Source of the DNA: UBA6921 sp031363085
GTDB taxonomy: Bacteria > Pseudomonadota > Gammaproteobacteria > SG8-11
DNA: 33,040 bases
Reading direction: 5' to 3'
Assembly (NCBI GenBank): GCA_031363085.1
Contig: JANLTU010000228.1
Location: 1 to 33,040 of the forward strand
A program made the translations under genes and the position numbers. Under the pieces are notes generated by a model that saw only the letters and a list, made by a program, of their open reading frames with translations, did no database searches and was not told the origin of the DNA. Position 1 is the stretch's first letter, and each line of letters begins with the position of its first letter. Positions 1 through 8,526 of the stretch are shown piece after piece.

Positions 1-280
1 GCCGGTCGGCTCGCTGCCGCAAGGCCGTTCGCCTTATGGTGCGTACGACATGGCCGGCAATGTTCTGGAATGGGTGGACGACTGGTTCGACGCGTATCCG
101 GGTGCCGATTACAAAAGCCCGAAATACGGCCAGCAAAACAAAGTGGCGCGCGGCGGCAGTTGGGGCGGCGTCGGCCACTACGTGATCCCGCATTATTTCC
201 GCAGCGCGTACCGCTACAACTTCCCGCCTACCGTCGGCTATAACGACGTGGGTTTTCGCTGCGCGCAAGACCTGCCCTAG
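1..280 (+). CDS. Formylglycine-generating enzyme (SUMF1/FGE-sulfatase) family protein, C-terminal part
   Basis: This is the 3' end of a gene that begins before the window; the frame is open from base 2 and stops at 278-280. The readable part has the family hallmarks: G-x-Y-D-M-A-G-N-V-x-E-W near the start, then R-G-G-S-W, and a closing G-F-R-C. In this family the fold either oxidises a sulfatase cysteine to formylglycine or serves other roles, such as ergothioneine-type synthases or regulatory domains; the visible part does not separate these. It points toward the end of the minus-strand cytochrome cluster and is separated from it by about 90 bases. No clear terminator is seen between the two. 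The family assignment is secure, but the exact function is open. Confidence 0.85.
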   Translation, partial: PVGSLPQGRSPYGAYDMAGNVLEWVDDWFDAYPGADYKSPKYGQQNKVARGGSWGGVGHYVIPHYFRSAYRYNFPPTVGYNDVGFRCAQDLP

Positions 281-369
281 CCAATGCCAACGCAGACAGG
301 GCAGTTGCACGGCAAGGCGGGGCAACAACGTATCGTTTTAAATTGGCAATGGAATTACCGGCGAACACC

Positions 370-2508
370 TTAACGTATCGCGGTAAACACCGCTAATGCA
401 CTCGGTTTTGCGCCGCTGGGAAGGGTGCCGGTTTCCTTCAGCATACCGCTGCTGGGATCAATGGTGAACATTGAAATAGTATTGGACTCCTCGTTCGTTA
501 CATAGGCATAGCGGCCCGAGCCTTCAACCGAGATCGCCACCGGTGCGGCGCCGGTTTTGACTTGGCCCACGCGCGTGAAACGGCTCTGCGCGGTGTCGGT
601 GTGGTACACCGTGATGTCGTTGGAACCTTTGTTGGCTACGTACACAAATTGTCCGCCGGGATGTACTGCGACTGCCGCCGGTGCGGTGCCGGCCGGAAAG
701 GGCGAACCGGGCACTGCCTTGACTTCGCCAGTAAAGACGTCGATTGAATAAATACCCAGTGCGTTGATACTGCCGTGCGCCATGTAGAGGAACTTACCGC
801 GCGGGTCGGGCGCCAGGGCGACAGGATTTTTTGCCACATCAAACGCAACATATTGCGGACTGGGATCAACGGCGAGTGGGCCATCGCCGTAATAGCTGAA
901 CACAATAATCTTGCTCAGCGTTGCATCCACTACATAAGCGAAGCGGGATTCTGGGTGTATTGCCACCGCGCGCGGATCCGAACCCGCCGGGCGCGGGAAT
1001 TCAAGGTAGGGGATGTCCGCCTTGCTCAGCTCCCTCAACAGCCCGGATTGCGCGTCCACCGCGTAAACTGACATGGTTTTTGCCGCGCTATTGGTCACAT
1101 AGGCATATTGATCGTTGTAGTCGATGGCGATGGCTTGCGGCCGCTCACGGGTCTTGACCGGCGAGCCAGGAATTTCTTTGGGGATTCCGGAAACCGGGTC
1201 GACTCGATAACTTGAAATTGTGTTGGACCCCGCATTGGTCACATATAGAAAGCGCCCCGCTGTGCTGATGGCCAGTGCGCTGGGATTAGTCCCTGTGGGC
1301 AAGGTTGTAAGCGCCTTCAATTTACCGCTGGCGGAATCTATTTGATAGACCGAAACAGTGTTGTCGGCGGCGTTCGCCGTGTAGAGCCATTGCGGCTGAA
1401 ACTCGACTGGGCGCTCACCACTGATTATCGCCATCGTACGCGGACCCGGTCGTGACCACGTCGTGTCGAGCGCCGTTAGCGCCCCGGAATCAGGGTCGAC
1501 CGCGTAACTCGTGATGTCGTGCGAATCATAGTTGGGCGTAAAAGCAAACTGCCCGGAAGACTCCAGCACAATCTGGGCGGGGAGCTTGCCCTTGGCATTA
1601 AATGGGGATTCGGCAATCGCAGTCAGGGCGCCATCATCGGCGTTCACGGCAAATCCCAAGACCCCGCCAAACCAATCCGTTGCATACAGGTGACGGCCGG
1701 CCGGATCGAATCCAATGCCGAAAGGGTAGACTTTTGCTTTCAATATCAGTTCGGCTTCGCGCCGCAAAGCGCCGCTGACCGGATCGATTTTGTAGGTAAG
1801 GATGCTGCGGCTATTCCAGTTGGTAAGAAAGGCAAATTTCCCGTTCGGGTGCATCGCCATGAATTGCGGCGAATCACCGGCCACAAACGGTGAGCCCGGC
1901 AGGGCGGACAATGCGCCTGTGTTGGTATCGATGCGGTAACCGGAGACCGTGTCGTCATTGATGTTGGTCATGTACACAAACTGTCCTGACGGCGTTACGG
2001 TAACCGAGCGCGGCAGAAATCCGCCAGGAAATGGCGCGCCCTTGATCGCCGTGAGCGAGCCAGTATTTGGATTGATCGCCATCGCGCCAATGTTGTTGGA
2101 GTTGCGCCCGGCAAAATATAAAAACTTGCCGACCGCATCGGTGGCCAGCCAAAACGGCGATGTCACTTTTGGCTCAAACGGAGAATCAGGTAACGGAGTT
2201 AAACGACCGCTCACCGGATCGACGGAAAAACCAACAATTTTCATTCCGGTTTGCTGCGCAACATACAGATATTTTCCGGACGGGTGCGCCAGCACCGAGG
2301 AGGGAAATTTACCGGTGGGAACGTGCCCATTGGGGCGTAGTTGGGCCGAATGACTGTCGACAATAAATAGCGAAAGCGTGCTGTCAAACGAATTGGCAAC
2401 GTAAGCAAAGCGTGGCACTTCAGCGTAAGCAGCGGAAGCTAGCCAACATGCCACCGCCATGCTCACAGCGACTCGCAGCGCGAACGCACGCTTGAAAATT
2501 ATCGACAT
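370..2508 (-). CDS. Secreted YVTN/lactonase-type beta-propeller protein
   Basis: About 712 residues starting with a Sec signal peptide (basic start, hydrophobic core, cut near A-S-A-A-Y-A). The rest consists of repeated blades carrying the motif F-x-Y-V-x-N-x-x-S-N-T-I-S-x-Y, each followed by D-P-x-S-G-x-L. There are about a dozen or more blades, enough for two seven-bladed propellers. Such YVTN repeats occur in exported proteins and in the lactonase family (PF10282); no catalytic site was recognised. It is the last gene of the cytochrome cluster and lies 290 bases after the 11-heme cytochrome gene, across a repeat element. A scaffold or surface-binding role is inferred. The reading frame extends to an ATG at 2541; 2508 was chosen because it gives a compact signal peptide. 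Neither start has a good ribosome binding site. Confidence 0.85.
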   Translation of the reverse strand: MSIIFKRAFALRVAVSMAVACWLASAAYAEVPRFAYVANSFDSTLSLFIVDSHSAQLRPNGHVPTGKFPSSVLAHPSGKYLYVAQQTGMKIVGFSVDPVSGRLTPLPDSPFEPKVTSPFWLATDAVGKFLYFAGRNSNNIGAMAINPNTGSLTAIKGAPFPGGFLPRSVTVTPSGQFVYMTNINDDTVSGYRIDTNTGALSALPGSPFVAGDSPQFMAMHPNGKFAFLTNWNSRSILTYKIDPVSGALRREAELILKAKVYPFGIGFDPAGRHLYATDWFGGVLGFAVNADDGALTAIAESPFNAKGKLPAQIVLESSGQFAFTPNYDSHDITSYAVDPDSGALTALDTTWSRPGPRTMAIISGERPVEFQPQWLYTANAADNTVSVYQIDSASGKLKALTTLPTGTNPSALAISTAGRFLYVTNAGSNTISSYRVDPVSGIPKEIPGSPVKTRERPQAIAIDYNDQYAYVTNSAAKTMSVYAVDAQSGLLRELSKADIPYLEFPRPAGSDPRAVAIHPESRFAYVVDATLSKIIVFSYYGDGPLAVDPSPQYVAFDVAKNPVALAPDPRGKFLYMAHGSINALGIYSIDVFTGEVKAVPGSPFPAGTAPAAVAVHPGGQFVYVANKGSNDITVYHTDTAQSRFTRVGQVKTGAAPVAISVEGSGRYAYVTNEESNTISMFTIDPSSGMLKETGTLPSGAKPSALAVFTAIR

Positions 2509-2665
2509 GCATCGGAAAGTGGAGAATCGGATCATGATCATCAGATGCAGGTTGCCGCGCTAGCCAACGAGCAAGGTATCGCGGCGCGGACAGCAAAAAG
2601 TTACATCAGCACCGCCATGCTGATGCTGCGGGAATGCGGATTAAATCCACGTGTTCCTAAGCGCC

Positions 2666-2793
2666 TGTTCAAGAACTCCCGACCGCATTGCGGCGTTAAA
2701 ATCAGACTCAAAATACTCACATACTTGCGCGTATGCGGCGTTTTTGAGTTCGACTTTGCCTTGCACCGCATCGCTCCAAAAAGATCTTGAACA
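2666..2793. repeat. Dispersed-type intergenic repeat with TGTTCAAGA ends and internal hairpin
   Basis: The stretch is bounded by TGTTCAAGA (2666-2674) and its exact complement TCTTGAACA (2785-2793). Inside, an imperfect hairpin spans 2706-2749, with ACTCA/TGAGT outer ends and CATAC/GTATG around the loop. It fills the gap between the 11-heme cytochrome gene and the YVTN gene, so it would form a folded mRNA segment between them. From memory, similar short repeats are scattered through beta-proteobacterial genomes; no copy number can be given here. An 81-codon open frame across it is judged not to be a gene. Confidence 0.55.
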
Positions 2794-2798
2794 AGGCT

Positions 2799-5633
2799 CT
2801 AAGGAACCTGTACGCACGCTTCAGAGCTCATAGCCATCCACATCACGCCCACTACACCGCTACCCGGGGGACCGGCAGACCCGCAAAACTGATCCTGCCA
2901 AAGGCCACTTTGGCCGAAAGTCACGACCTTTAAAGCAGCGCGATTGTAATAGGGGCCTTGGAAGTAGCCACTGGTGGTATTTAACCGGACTTGGGTGCCC
3001 GCAGTTAAGCCCGCCTCGGGGCCAACGTCATTGAGATTGGCTAGAAATACTTTATTTTTCCACCCGTGCGGCACTGCGATATGACACAAATTGCAGCGGA
3101 ATGTATCAACGGCATTGGCGTGAAAAATATGTAAATTGTTCATGGCCATACCCATGCCCGCGCCCATTCCGCCCGGTCCACCCATGCACATCATGCCGCC
3201 GCCCATTGCACCACCGCCTGCTGCACCACCCATGCCTCCCCCGGCGCCACCCATCCCTCCAGCAGCACCACCCATGCCGCCTCCGGCAGCGCCGCCGCCG
3301 GCGCCACCCGCACCACCGCCGCCGCCCATCATGCACATACCCCCACCCGCAGGGTTGAGCGCAAATCCACTGTTTTGAATATTGGTGGTCCCGGGATTTC
3401 CATACTGGTTGAAGTCGTGACATTTGAAACAAATATGCGTTGGTGCGTCCGGCGTGCAGCCTCGATTGCCTGCATTGCAGCCGATTTCACCGGTGCCACC
3501 ATTCAAATCACCCGCCCATTTTCCTTTTAATAGGAAGTTATTCGAAGATCCATGTGGTCCCCAAACACTACCGTTTTCGCTCGTGGCAATAGGCTGGGCG
3601 GTGCTGGCGCCATTCCCGTCAGGAACCGCTGTGCCCGCTTGGGTGTTGGAACCATGACAATCAGTGCAATACATCGTTTGCGTACCCACCGCCAAGTTAA
3701 ACGGGTTAACCCAGTTATTGGCATTGGCGTTACGTACTGCGGGCGTGCGTCCAGTCGGTACCCGTACCGGGTGCCAACTGCGGTGATTGGCGTTCGCCGT
3801 AAACGTGGCGCCACTGTCGGTCGCTTGCACCTCGCCTTGGTGACTCAGTGGTGAGTTGTACTCATTCGCCTGATTGGTGTACTGAGTCATTTGATTGGTG
3901 CCTGAAGCCGTGCCGCCACGGAACGAACCCAGCATCGGCGGAGTTGCACCGTAGGCGTAATTCGAATGGCACTTTAAACAGATTTGATACTCACGCGTGA
4001 CGTACGGCTGCCCCACATCGGTCGGACTGTTGATGGTGGGGTCACCACGCTTGAGCGTAAACGTAATATTGGTTTCAGGCGCGGCAAAAAAATTGTTAGA
4101 TCCGTAGGAGGGCTCCACGCCCCACATGCCCTTCAACACACCCGAGGCAATATTGGTGTGCGGAGCGCCACCGTGTTGATGGGTGGGACCGGCATCTGGC
4201 GTATTCGGATTTGCATTGAATATGCGATTCCGGATAACGCGGTGTGGGTTGTGACAGTCGGTGCACTCGACATGTCGGTTTTCGAGCTTGCCATAGCCCA
4301 AGTTAACGCGGGCCTCAATGAAGTCTTTACCCGCCTGCGTTACGCTGGTTTCGGTACCGATATTGTGCACTTCAGTGGGGTAGTTAACGCCGTTCGCCTG
4401 ATCGACTGTGGCTATCGGCATATGCGTGTTGCCAGGCGTTACGAAGTCTATCTTGATGTCGGGCACCGGCGTATTCAAGCCCTGCGCATTAAGGGTGCCG
4501 CCATCGGAGGAGTGACACGCAAAACAGTTTTGTTCGATGGCAGGCGCGCCCCCCTGCTTGATTGGATAGCCACTTGAACTGACCTTGGTTGGGCCATCGG
4601 TCCCCTCGCGCAACAAGCGTCGCGAGCCCTGCACCGTGTGTATATCGTGACAAGCCAAGCAAGCAGTTTCCCACACCTGTTTGCCCGGCGGGAAATCACG
4701 CACGGTACCGGCAGCGATGGTGTATGTTCCGGTGGCTACCTGACTGTTCGCGTGCGCGGAACCGACCCAACCCTGCTTGTCATGACAGGCAAGGCAAATG
4801 ATATCTTGCGCCGGATTGAAGGCTGTCGCCGTCGGCGCGCTCAGTTGAAAACGCGAGGCGCGCAAGAATTTTATGTTTTCGTTATTCAGCGGATTATTGT
4901 CGCGAATATGCGGGTCGTGGCAGGTATTGCACTGCACCATCCCTTCTGCCGGATTGGTCGGCGAGGCCTCCAATGGCAACAGCGGTTTTACTCCCCTCTT
5001 ACGTACCCCGACGTACTGAGACGTAGCCGGATCGCGCATATCACCGTCTTTCAGCGACAGCGCCGTATTGAAGGTCAGTGAAATGGGGTGGTCGTTTTTA
5101 AGATCGGTGCCGATGAAGCGGGTAAATCCGGTATCTCTTCCTTCACCTGGCGCCATGACGCCGCCCGGACCGGTGCCTTGCGTTGCGATGTCCGGAGTTA
5201 ATGGATCACGGTCCGTGAATGCTCCGGTCAGTACGTTCACGGCACCAATGGCCATCGTACCGTCGTGACATGACAGACATAATTTTGAGATGCCGCTCGG
5301 CTGACCTAACGGAACATCGGGTCCGGAGGTGGCGTCGATTGAACCTGAGCGATAGGTGTCGTAAGTCGCTGTGGAAAGCTTGCGATTCCATAACGGCGCC
5401 AGCACCGCTTCGGCCGCGTGCGGCGTATGGCAAAACACGCAAATTTGTTTTTCGGTGGTCGCGGAGACCACGCGACTTGCACCACCGGCGAGATTCGGCG
5501 TGATTCCTGCGGAAAAATTATGCTTGGTGTTGCGAATATCCGCGATACGCGCCGCATAAGACTGGCTCAACGGGAGCACTGCCAATCCAACATAGAACGC
5601 GATGGCAACAATTTTAAACCAGTTTGTCCCCAT
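2799..5633 (-). CDS. Secreted 11-heme c-type cytochrome with Gly/Met/Ala-rich insert
   Basis: 944 residues. The start at 5633 is preceded by a GAGGGA ribosome binding site and opens a clear signal peptide ending near S-Q-S-Y-A; an upstream ATG at 5726 lacks this logic. Eleven CXXCH heme sites are present, in order CVFCH, CLSCH, CNTCH, CLACH, CLACH, CFACH, CTDCH, CLKCH, CTDCH, CFKCH and CNLCH, with many further His residues as possible second ligands. The N-terminal K-H-N-F-S...C-V-F-C-H-T-P-H block with P-L-W-N-R is typical of the doubled-CXXCH/cytochrome c3-like multiheme families, some of which form extracellular filaments. Between hemes 10 and 11 (about residues 761-831) there is a striking Gly/Met/Ala tract. 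It is the major electron carrier of the cluster. A surface or nanowire role is inferred from length, heme number and neighbours. Confidence 0.9.
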   Translation of the reverse strand: MGTNWFKIVAIAFYVGLAVLPLSQSYAARIADIRNTKHNFSAGITPNLAGGASRVVSATTEKQICVFCHTPHAAEAVLAPLWNRKLSTATYDTYRSGSIDATSGPDVPLGQPSGISKLCLSCHDGTMAIGAVNVLTGAFTDRDPLTPDIATQGTGPGGVMAPGEGRDTGFTRFIGTDLKNDHPISLTFNTALSLKDGDMRDPATSQYVGVRKRGVKPLLPLEASPTNPAEGMVQCNTCHDPHIRDNNPLNNENIKFLRASRFQLSAPTATAFNPAQDIICLACHDKQGWVGSAHANSQVATGTYTIAAGTVRDFPPGKQVWETACLACHDIHTVQGSRRLLREGTDGPTKVSSSGYPIKQGGAPAIEQNCFACHSSDGGTLNAQGLNTPVPDIKIDFVTPGNTHMPIATVDQANGVNYPTEVHNIGTETSVTQAGKDFIEARVNLGYGKLENRHVECTDCHNPHRVIRNRIFNANPNTPDAGPTHQHGGAPHTNIASGVLKGMWGVEPSYGSNNFFAAPETNITFTLKRGDPTINSPTDVGQPYVTREYQICLKCHSNYAYGATPPMLGSFRGGTASGTNQMTQYTNQANEYNSPLSHQGEVQATDSGATFTANANHRSWHPVRVPTGRTPAVRNANANNWVNPFNLAVGTQTMYCTDCHGSNTQAGTAVPDGNGASTAQPIATSENGSVWGPHGSSNNFLLKGKWAGDLNGGTGEIGCNAGNRGCTPDAPTHICFKCHDFNQYGNPGTTNIQNSGFALNPAGGGMCMMGGGGGAGGAGGGAAGGGMGGAAGGMGGAGGGMGGAAGGGAMGGGMMCMGGPGGMGAGMGMAMNNLHIFHANAVDTFRCNLCHIAVPHGWKNKVFLANLNDVGPEAGLTAGTQVRLNTTSGYFQGPYYNRAALKVVTFGQSGLWQDQFCGSAGPPGSGVVGVMWMAMSSEACVQVP

Positions 5634-5726
5634 AGATTCCCTCGTCGCACACACTAGCGAATTGAACTGCGAGCGGGTACAACCGAGCATCCGCTGCTTG
5701 CATGAATTCATGCACAGCCAAAGCAT

Positions 5727-6773
5727 TTACTTCAACGCGCCGCCGATATATTCAAAAATCATTACTCGGCTATTAAACATGTCCGCAACGTAGACACGCT
5801 CCTGAGCGTCGGTCCAAACCCCGGACGGTAAATAAAACTCCCCCACTTCAGAACCTGTACCGCCGATGGGCAATAGTAACTGACCATCCGGCGAATATAC
5901 TAACAAATGATCATAATACGATTCCACCACGTAAATTCTCCCAGCGCGGTCGACTGAAACGCCCTTGGGACGCGGTAAGTCGCCGATGTAGAGTCCGCGG
6001 CGGCCAAACTTGAACACATATTTTCCCACCCCATTGAGCACCTGGATGCGTGAGTTGAGTGTGTCAGTGACATACAACTTGCCATTGGTAAAGGCCAGGA
6101 AGGTCGGGAAATTGAACTCGCCAATACCTTCGCCGCGTTGACCGATCACCTCTTTCAGCTTGCCGTCATCGTCGAAGACTTTAATGTTATGAGCGTGCGT
6201 GTCGGACACATAGATGCGCCCGGTCTGTGGGTCGCGCGCGATTCCTGTCGGCCGTTTTAATAGCCCCTCGCCGAATGTCCCCAACGGTTCGCCGTTGGGG
6301 CCCAGCCGAACTACTTGAGCTAAATCCGCATCCGCGACCAGCAACTGCCCCTTCACTCCCAGCGCGATGCCCGACGGCGTGATAAACCGCTGCGACTGAC
6401 CGACATTGTCCCAGAAAAATATCTGGCCTTTAGGCTCGTCAAATACAAATACACCACGACGCCCGACGTCAGTGACGTACACACGCCCGCGCACATCATC
6501 AACGACGCCCGACTGGGGGCGCTGCAACATCAACCGATCCGGCGCCGAACTTGCCAGCCCCACCAACCAGCGCAAGGCTTTTTCAAACCCGCCACCTTCT
6601 TCTTTGAAGATGTTGTCCTCGCCGGTAAATTGACCTACATAGCGGTAACGCGCTGGTTCTGGAAGTTGCGGCCAGACCATGCGCTCGCCTTTTGCTTCGT
6701 AGCGCAAAAACGATTTTGTCTCACCGCAGGCAACCAGCATGGCCAATATACAAAGAGTAACCACGATCCGCAT
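5727..6773 (-). CDS. NHL-repeat beta-propeller lipoprotein
   Basis: 348 residues beginning with a lipoprotein signal (M-R-I-V-V...L-V-A-C-G), so the mature protein should be lipid-anchored at Cys16. After a short linker come about six NHL-type blades, each with a pattern like P-x-G-V/I-A-x-D...G-x-I-Y-V-x-D-T-x-x-x-x-I-x-V-F. NHL propellers are protein- or ligand-binding platforms with no catalytic residues of their own. It lies between a second NHL lipoprotein gene (15-base gap) and the 11-heme cytochrome gene. Beta-propeller proteins are recurrent partners of multiheme cytochromes in Geobacter-type electron-export loci, so an assembly or surface-organising role is inferred. Confidence 0.88.
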   Translation of the reverse strand: MRIVVTLCILAMLVACGETKSFLRYEAKGERMVWPQLPEPARYRYVGQFTGEDNIFKEEGGGFEKALRWLVGLASSAPDRLMLQRPQSGVVDDVRGRVYVTDVGRRGVFVFDEPKGQIFFWDNVGQSQRFITPSGIALGVKGQLLVADADLAQVVRLGPNGEPLGTFGEGLLKRPTGIARDPQTGRIYVSDTHAHNIKVFDDDGKLKEVIGQRGEGIGEFNFPTFLAFTNGKLYVTDTLNSRIQVLNGVGKYVFKFGRRGLYIGDLPRPKGVSVDRAGRIYVVESYYDHLLVYSPDGQLLLPIGGTGSEVGEFYLPSGVWTDAQERVYVADMFNSRVMIFEYIGGALK

Positions 6774-6788
6774 GAATTGGGGCTCGCT

Positions 6789-7841
6789 CTACGGCACAAT
6801 AATCGGAAGGGGGTCGTTGTTGTCAGAAACTACGCGGAACACTTGAATACGGTGATTTAGGCTGTCGGCAACATATAATACGTTTTGTTCTGACAGCCAC
6901 ATGCCGGTCACTTGCCTAAATCGACCAGGAGCATAACCATTACCACCAATCGTGGCGATGAGCCGGATGTCGTCGAACACCTTGATGGTATTGTCAAAGC
7001 GGTCGCTCACAAAGATGCGGTTGCGCTTATCCAGGACAATCGCAGTTGGCCAGATAATTTGCCCGCGCGCGATGGAAAATCGAAATGCGCCGGTGTTAAT
7101 GTCGATTTCCTGTAACGGCAATTCCAAGCGATCAGCAACAAAAAGGCTATCTTTGCCCTTGGCAATTGCCGTGATTGCACGAAATTTACCCGGGCCTTGG
7201 CCGCGTGAGCCGATTGCGGACATGGCTTGGCCGGTTTTACTAAAAATAATAATGTGGCTATAGCTGCCGTCGGCGACATACAGCAATCCGCGCGTTTCAT
7301 CCACAGCGATATCAATCGGCCGGGCGAGGTTAGCCGCGTCAGCAAAGCGTCGGATTAAATTACCGTTGGCATCGAAATACAGCACCTGCTTACCGACTGG
7401 GTCGGCAACATAAAAGCTGAGGTCCTGCTCGACGGCAATACCTGCGGGGTCACCCGCAAATTGCCCACCTGCCTGCGCAAGATTGCGAATTTCTTTGCTG
7501 GTCAAATTGTAGCGATATACCGCGCGTGCACCGGCATCTACGACCAGCATCTGGTCTTTTATTCCGCCCACCGCCACGGGGTTCATGAACCTCACCGTGT
7601 TTTCATCGCCCACTACAATGCGTGCAAATTCACTGATTACGCCATTGGCCAAAACTTGCTGGGCGCCGGTAATGGGTTCCATGACCACCAATATTTCTGG
7701 ATCCCCAGGGCGGGTGTAATTTGTCGGCGGAGTCACCGCAGGTGTCGTTGATGCGTTTTTTTCTGGAGAAGTGACCGACGACTTCAATTCCGCAATGCTA
7801 CAACTTGCAAGCACGAGCATTGCGCAGACGGCCGTGAACAT
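6789..7841 (-). CDS. Second NHL-repeat beta-propeller lipoprotein
   Basis: About 350 residues with a lipobox L-A-S-C near residue 14, then a Ser/Thr/Pro-rich linker and roughly six NHL blades ending in V-L-Y-V-A-D-S-L-N-H-R-I-Q-V-F. It is a diverged paralogue of the next gene, 15 bases downstream. The start is uncertain: the reading frame stays open to 8069 and overlaps the triheme gene, but 7841 puts the hydrophobic lipoprotein signal at the N-terminus. That start lacks a strong ribosome binding site and an N-terminal basic residue; a GTG at 7874 would supply an Arg. Role as for its neighbour, inferred from context only. Confidence 0.82.
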   Translation of the reverse strand: MFTAVCAMLVLASCSIAELKSSVTSPEKNASTTPAVTPPTNYTRPGDPEILVVMEPITGAQQVLANGVISEFARIVVGDENTVRFMNPVAVGGIKDQMLVVDAGARAVYRYNLTSKEIRNLAQAGGQFAGDPAGIAVEQDLSFYVADPVGKQVLYFDANGNLIRRFADAANLARPIDIAVDETRGLLYVADGSYSHIIIFSKTGQAMSAIGSRGQGPGKFRAITAIAKGKDSLFVADRLELPLQEIDINTGAFRFSIARGQIIWPTAIVLDKRNRIFVSDRFDNTIKVFDDIRLIATIGGNGYAPGRFRQVTGMWLSEQNVLYVADSLNHRIQVFRVVSDNNDPLPIIVP

Positions 7842-7944
7842 TTGCCGCGCCGAGCAAAGACAGCACGGGGTCACGGCGAATGCGAGACGCGAAGAGCGAC
7901 CGGTATCGGCATAGCGATCCGGAATGGCGCGTGAATTTTTCGGT

Positions 7945-8499
7945 TTAACGCAAGCCCATGCTGTCGCGTGGCACGCTGTGACAGCGGTTGCACTCCAATG
8001 GCGGAAACGCGACCTTCCCATGACACACCCCACAAAATTCCCCCTCAATGATGGCCGCCATGGTGACAAAATTTCCGCCGCGTTGCGGCAAGAAAATTTC
8101 CGGATGGCAGTTTTTGCACGTCAACCACTTGGTGTGCGGTAAATGCGGAAAGCGCACATAGGGCATCGACGCCGTATTTTTAAAGATTACATCAAAATCC
8201 ACCGAGTGCATTTTCTCGGTGCCGGTCAGCCCGGTGCGTGGATTGACCATGCCCTTGTCCAGTGTGTCGACCCAATTGATAACACCGCGTTGATCACGCG
8301 GAAAATTCGCCATGGCCTCGGAGGGGGGTTGTAAGATTCTTACGGCGTCGTTGGTCGCGTCGTGTATCCCATCTTCCGCAATCGGGACAACATGCCCGTT
8401 CAACTGAAAATGTCCGGCACCTTCGTCGGCCACTGCGGGCACGACAAATAGGCCCAGCACCAACGTGATTCGTACGCCACTTGATATAGAACTACGCAT
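7945..8499 (-). CDS. Periplasmic triheme c7-like cytochrome
   Basis: 184 residues with a Sec signal peptide ending near P-A-V-A-D. Three heme sites lie at residues 128-132 (CKNCH), 156-160 (CGVCH) and 170-174 (CNRCH), preceded by F-P-H-x-x-H (118-122), whose His residues are likely heme ligands. This spacing fits the small c7/c3-like family. The first 110 residues contain D-G-I-H-D and N-W-V-D-T-L-x-K-G, a segment shared with the paralogue at 10249-10926. It probably relays electrons across the periplasm between the inner membrane and the barrel-cytochrome complex. The genes on both sides belong to the same cluster. Confidence 0.9.
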   Translation of the reverse strand: MRSSISSGVRITLVLGLFVVPAVADEGAGHFQLNGHVVPIAEDGIHDATNDAVRILQPPSEAMANFPRDQRGVINWVDTLDKGMVNPRTGLTGTEKMHSVDFDVIFKNTASMPYVRFPHLPHTKWLTCKNCHPEIFLPQRGGNFVTMAAIIEGEFCGVCHGKVAFPPLECNRCHSVPRDSMGLR

Positions 8500-8526
8500 A
8501 GATATCTTTCGACTCCCTCAACTTGG

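Noticed and set aside
2545..2790. 81-codon plus-strand open frame with a faint HTH-like start
   Set aside because: Its second half is translated repeat sequence with hairpins, it has no ribosome binding site, and it lies antisense in the gap between two co-directional genes.
3101..3378. Pro-rich and His/Arg-rich open frames opposite the Gly/Met tract
   Set aside because: They are antisense or frame-shifted readings of the low-complexity GC-rich repeat in the cytochrome gene, with no start signals.
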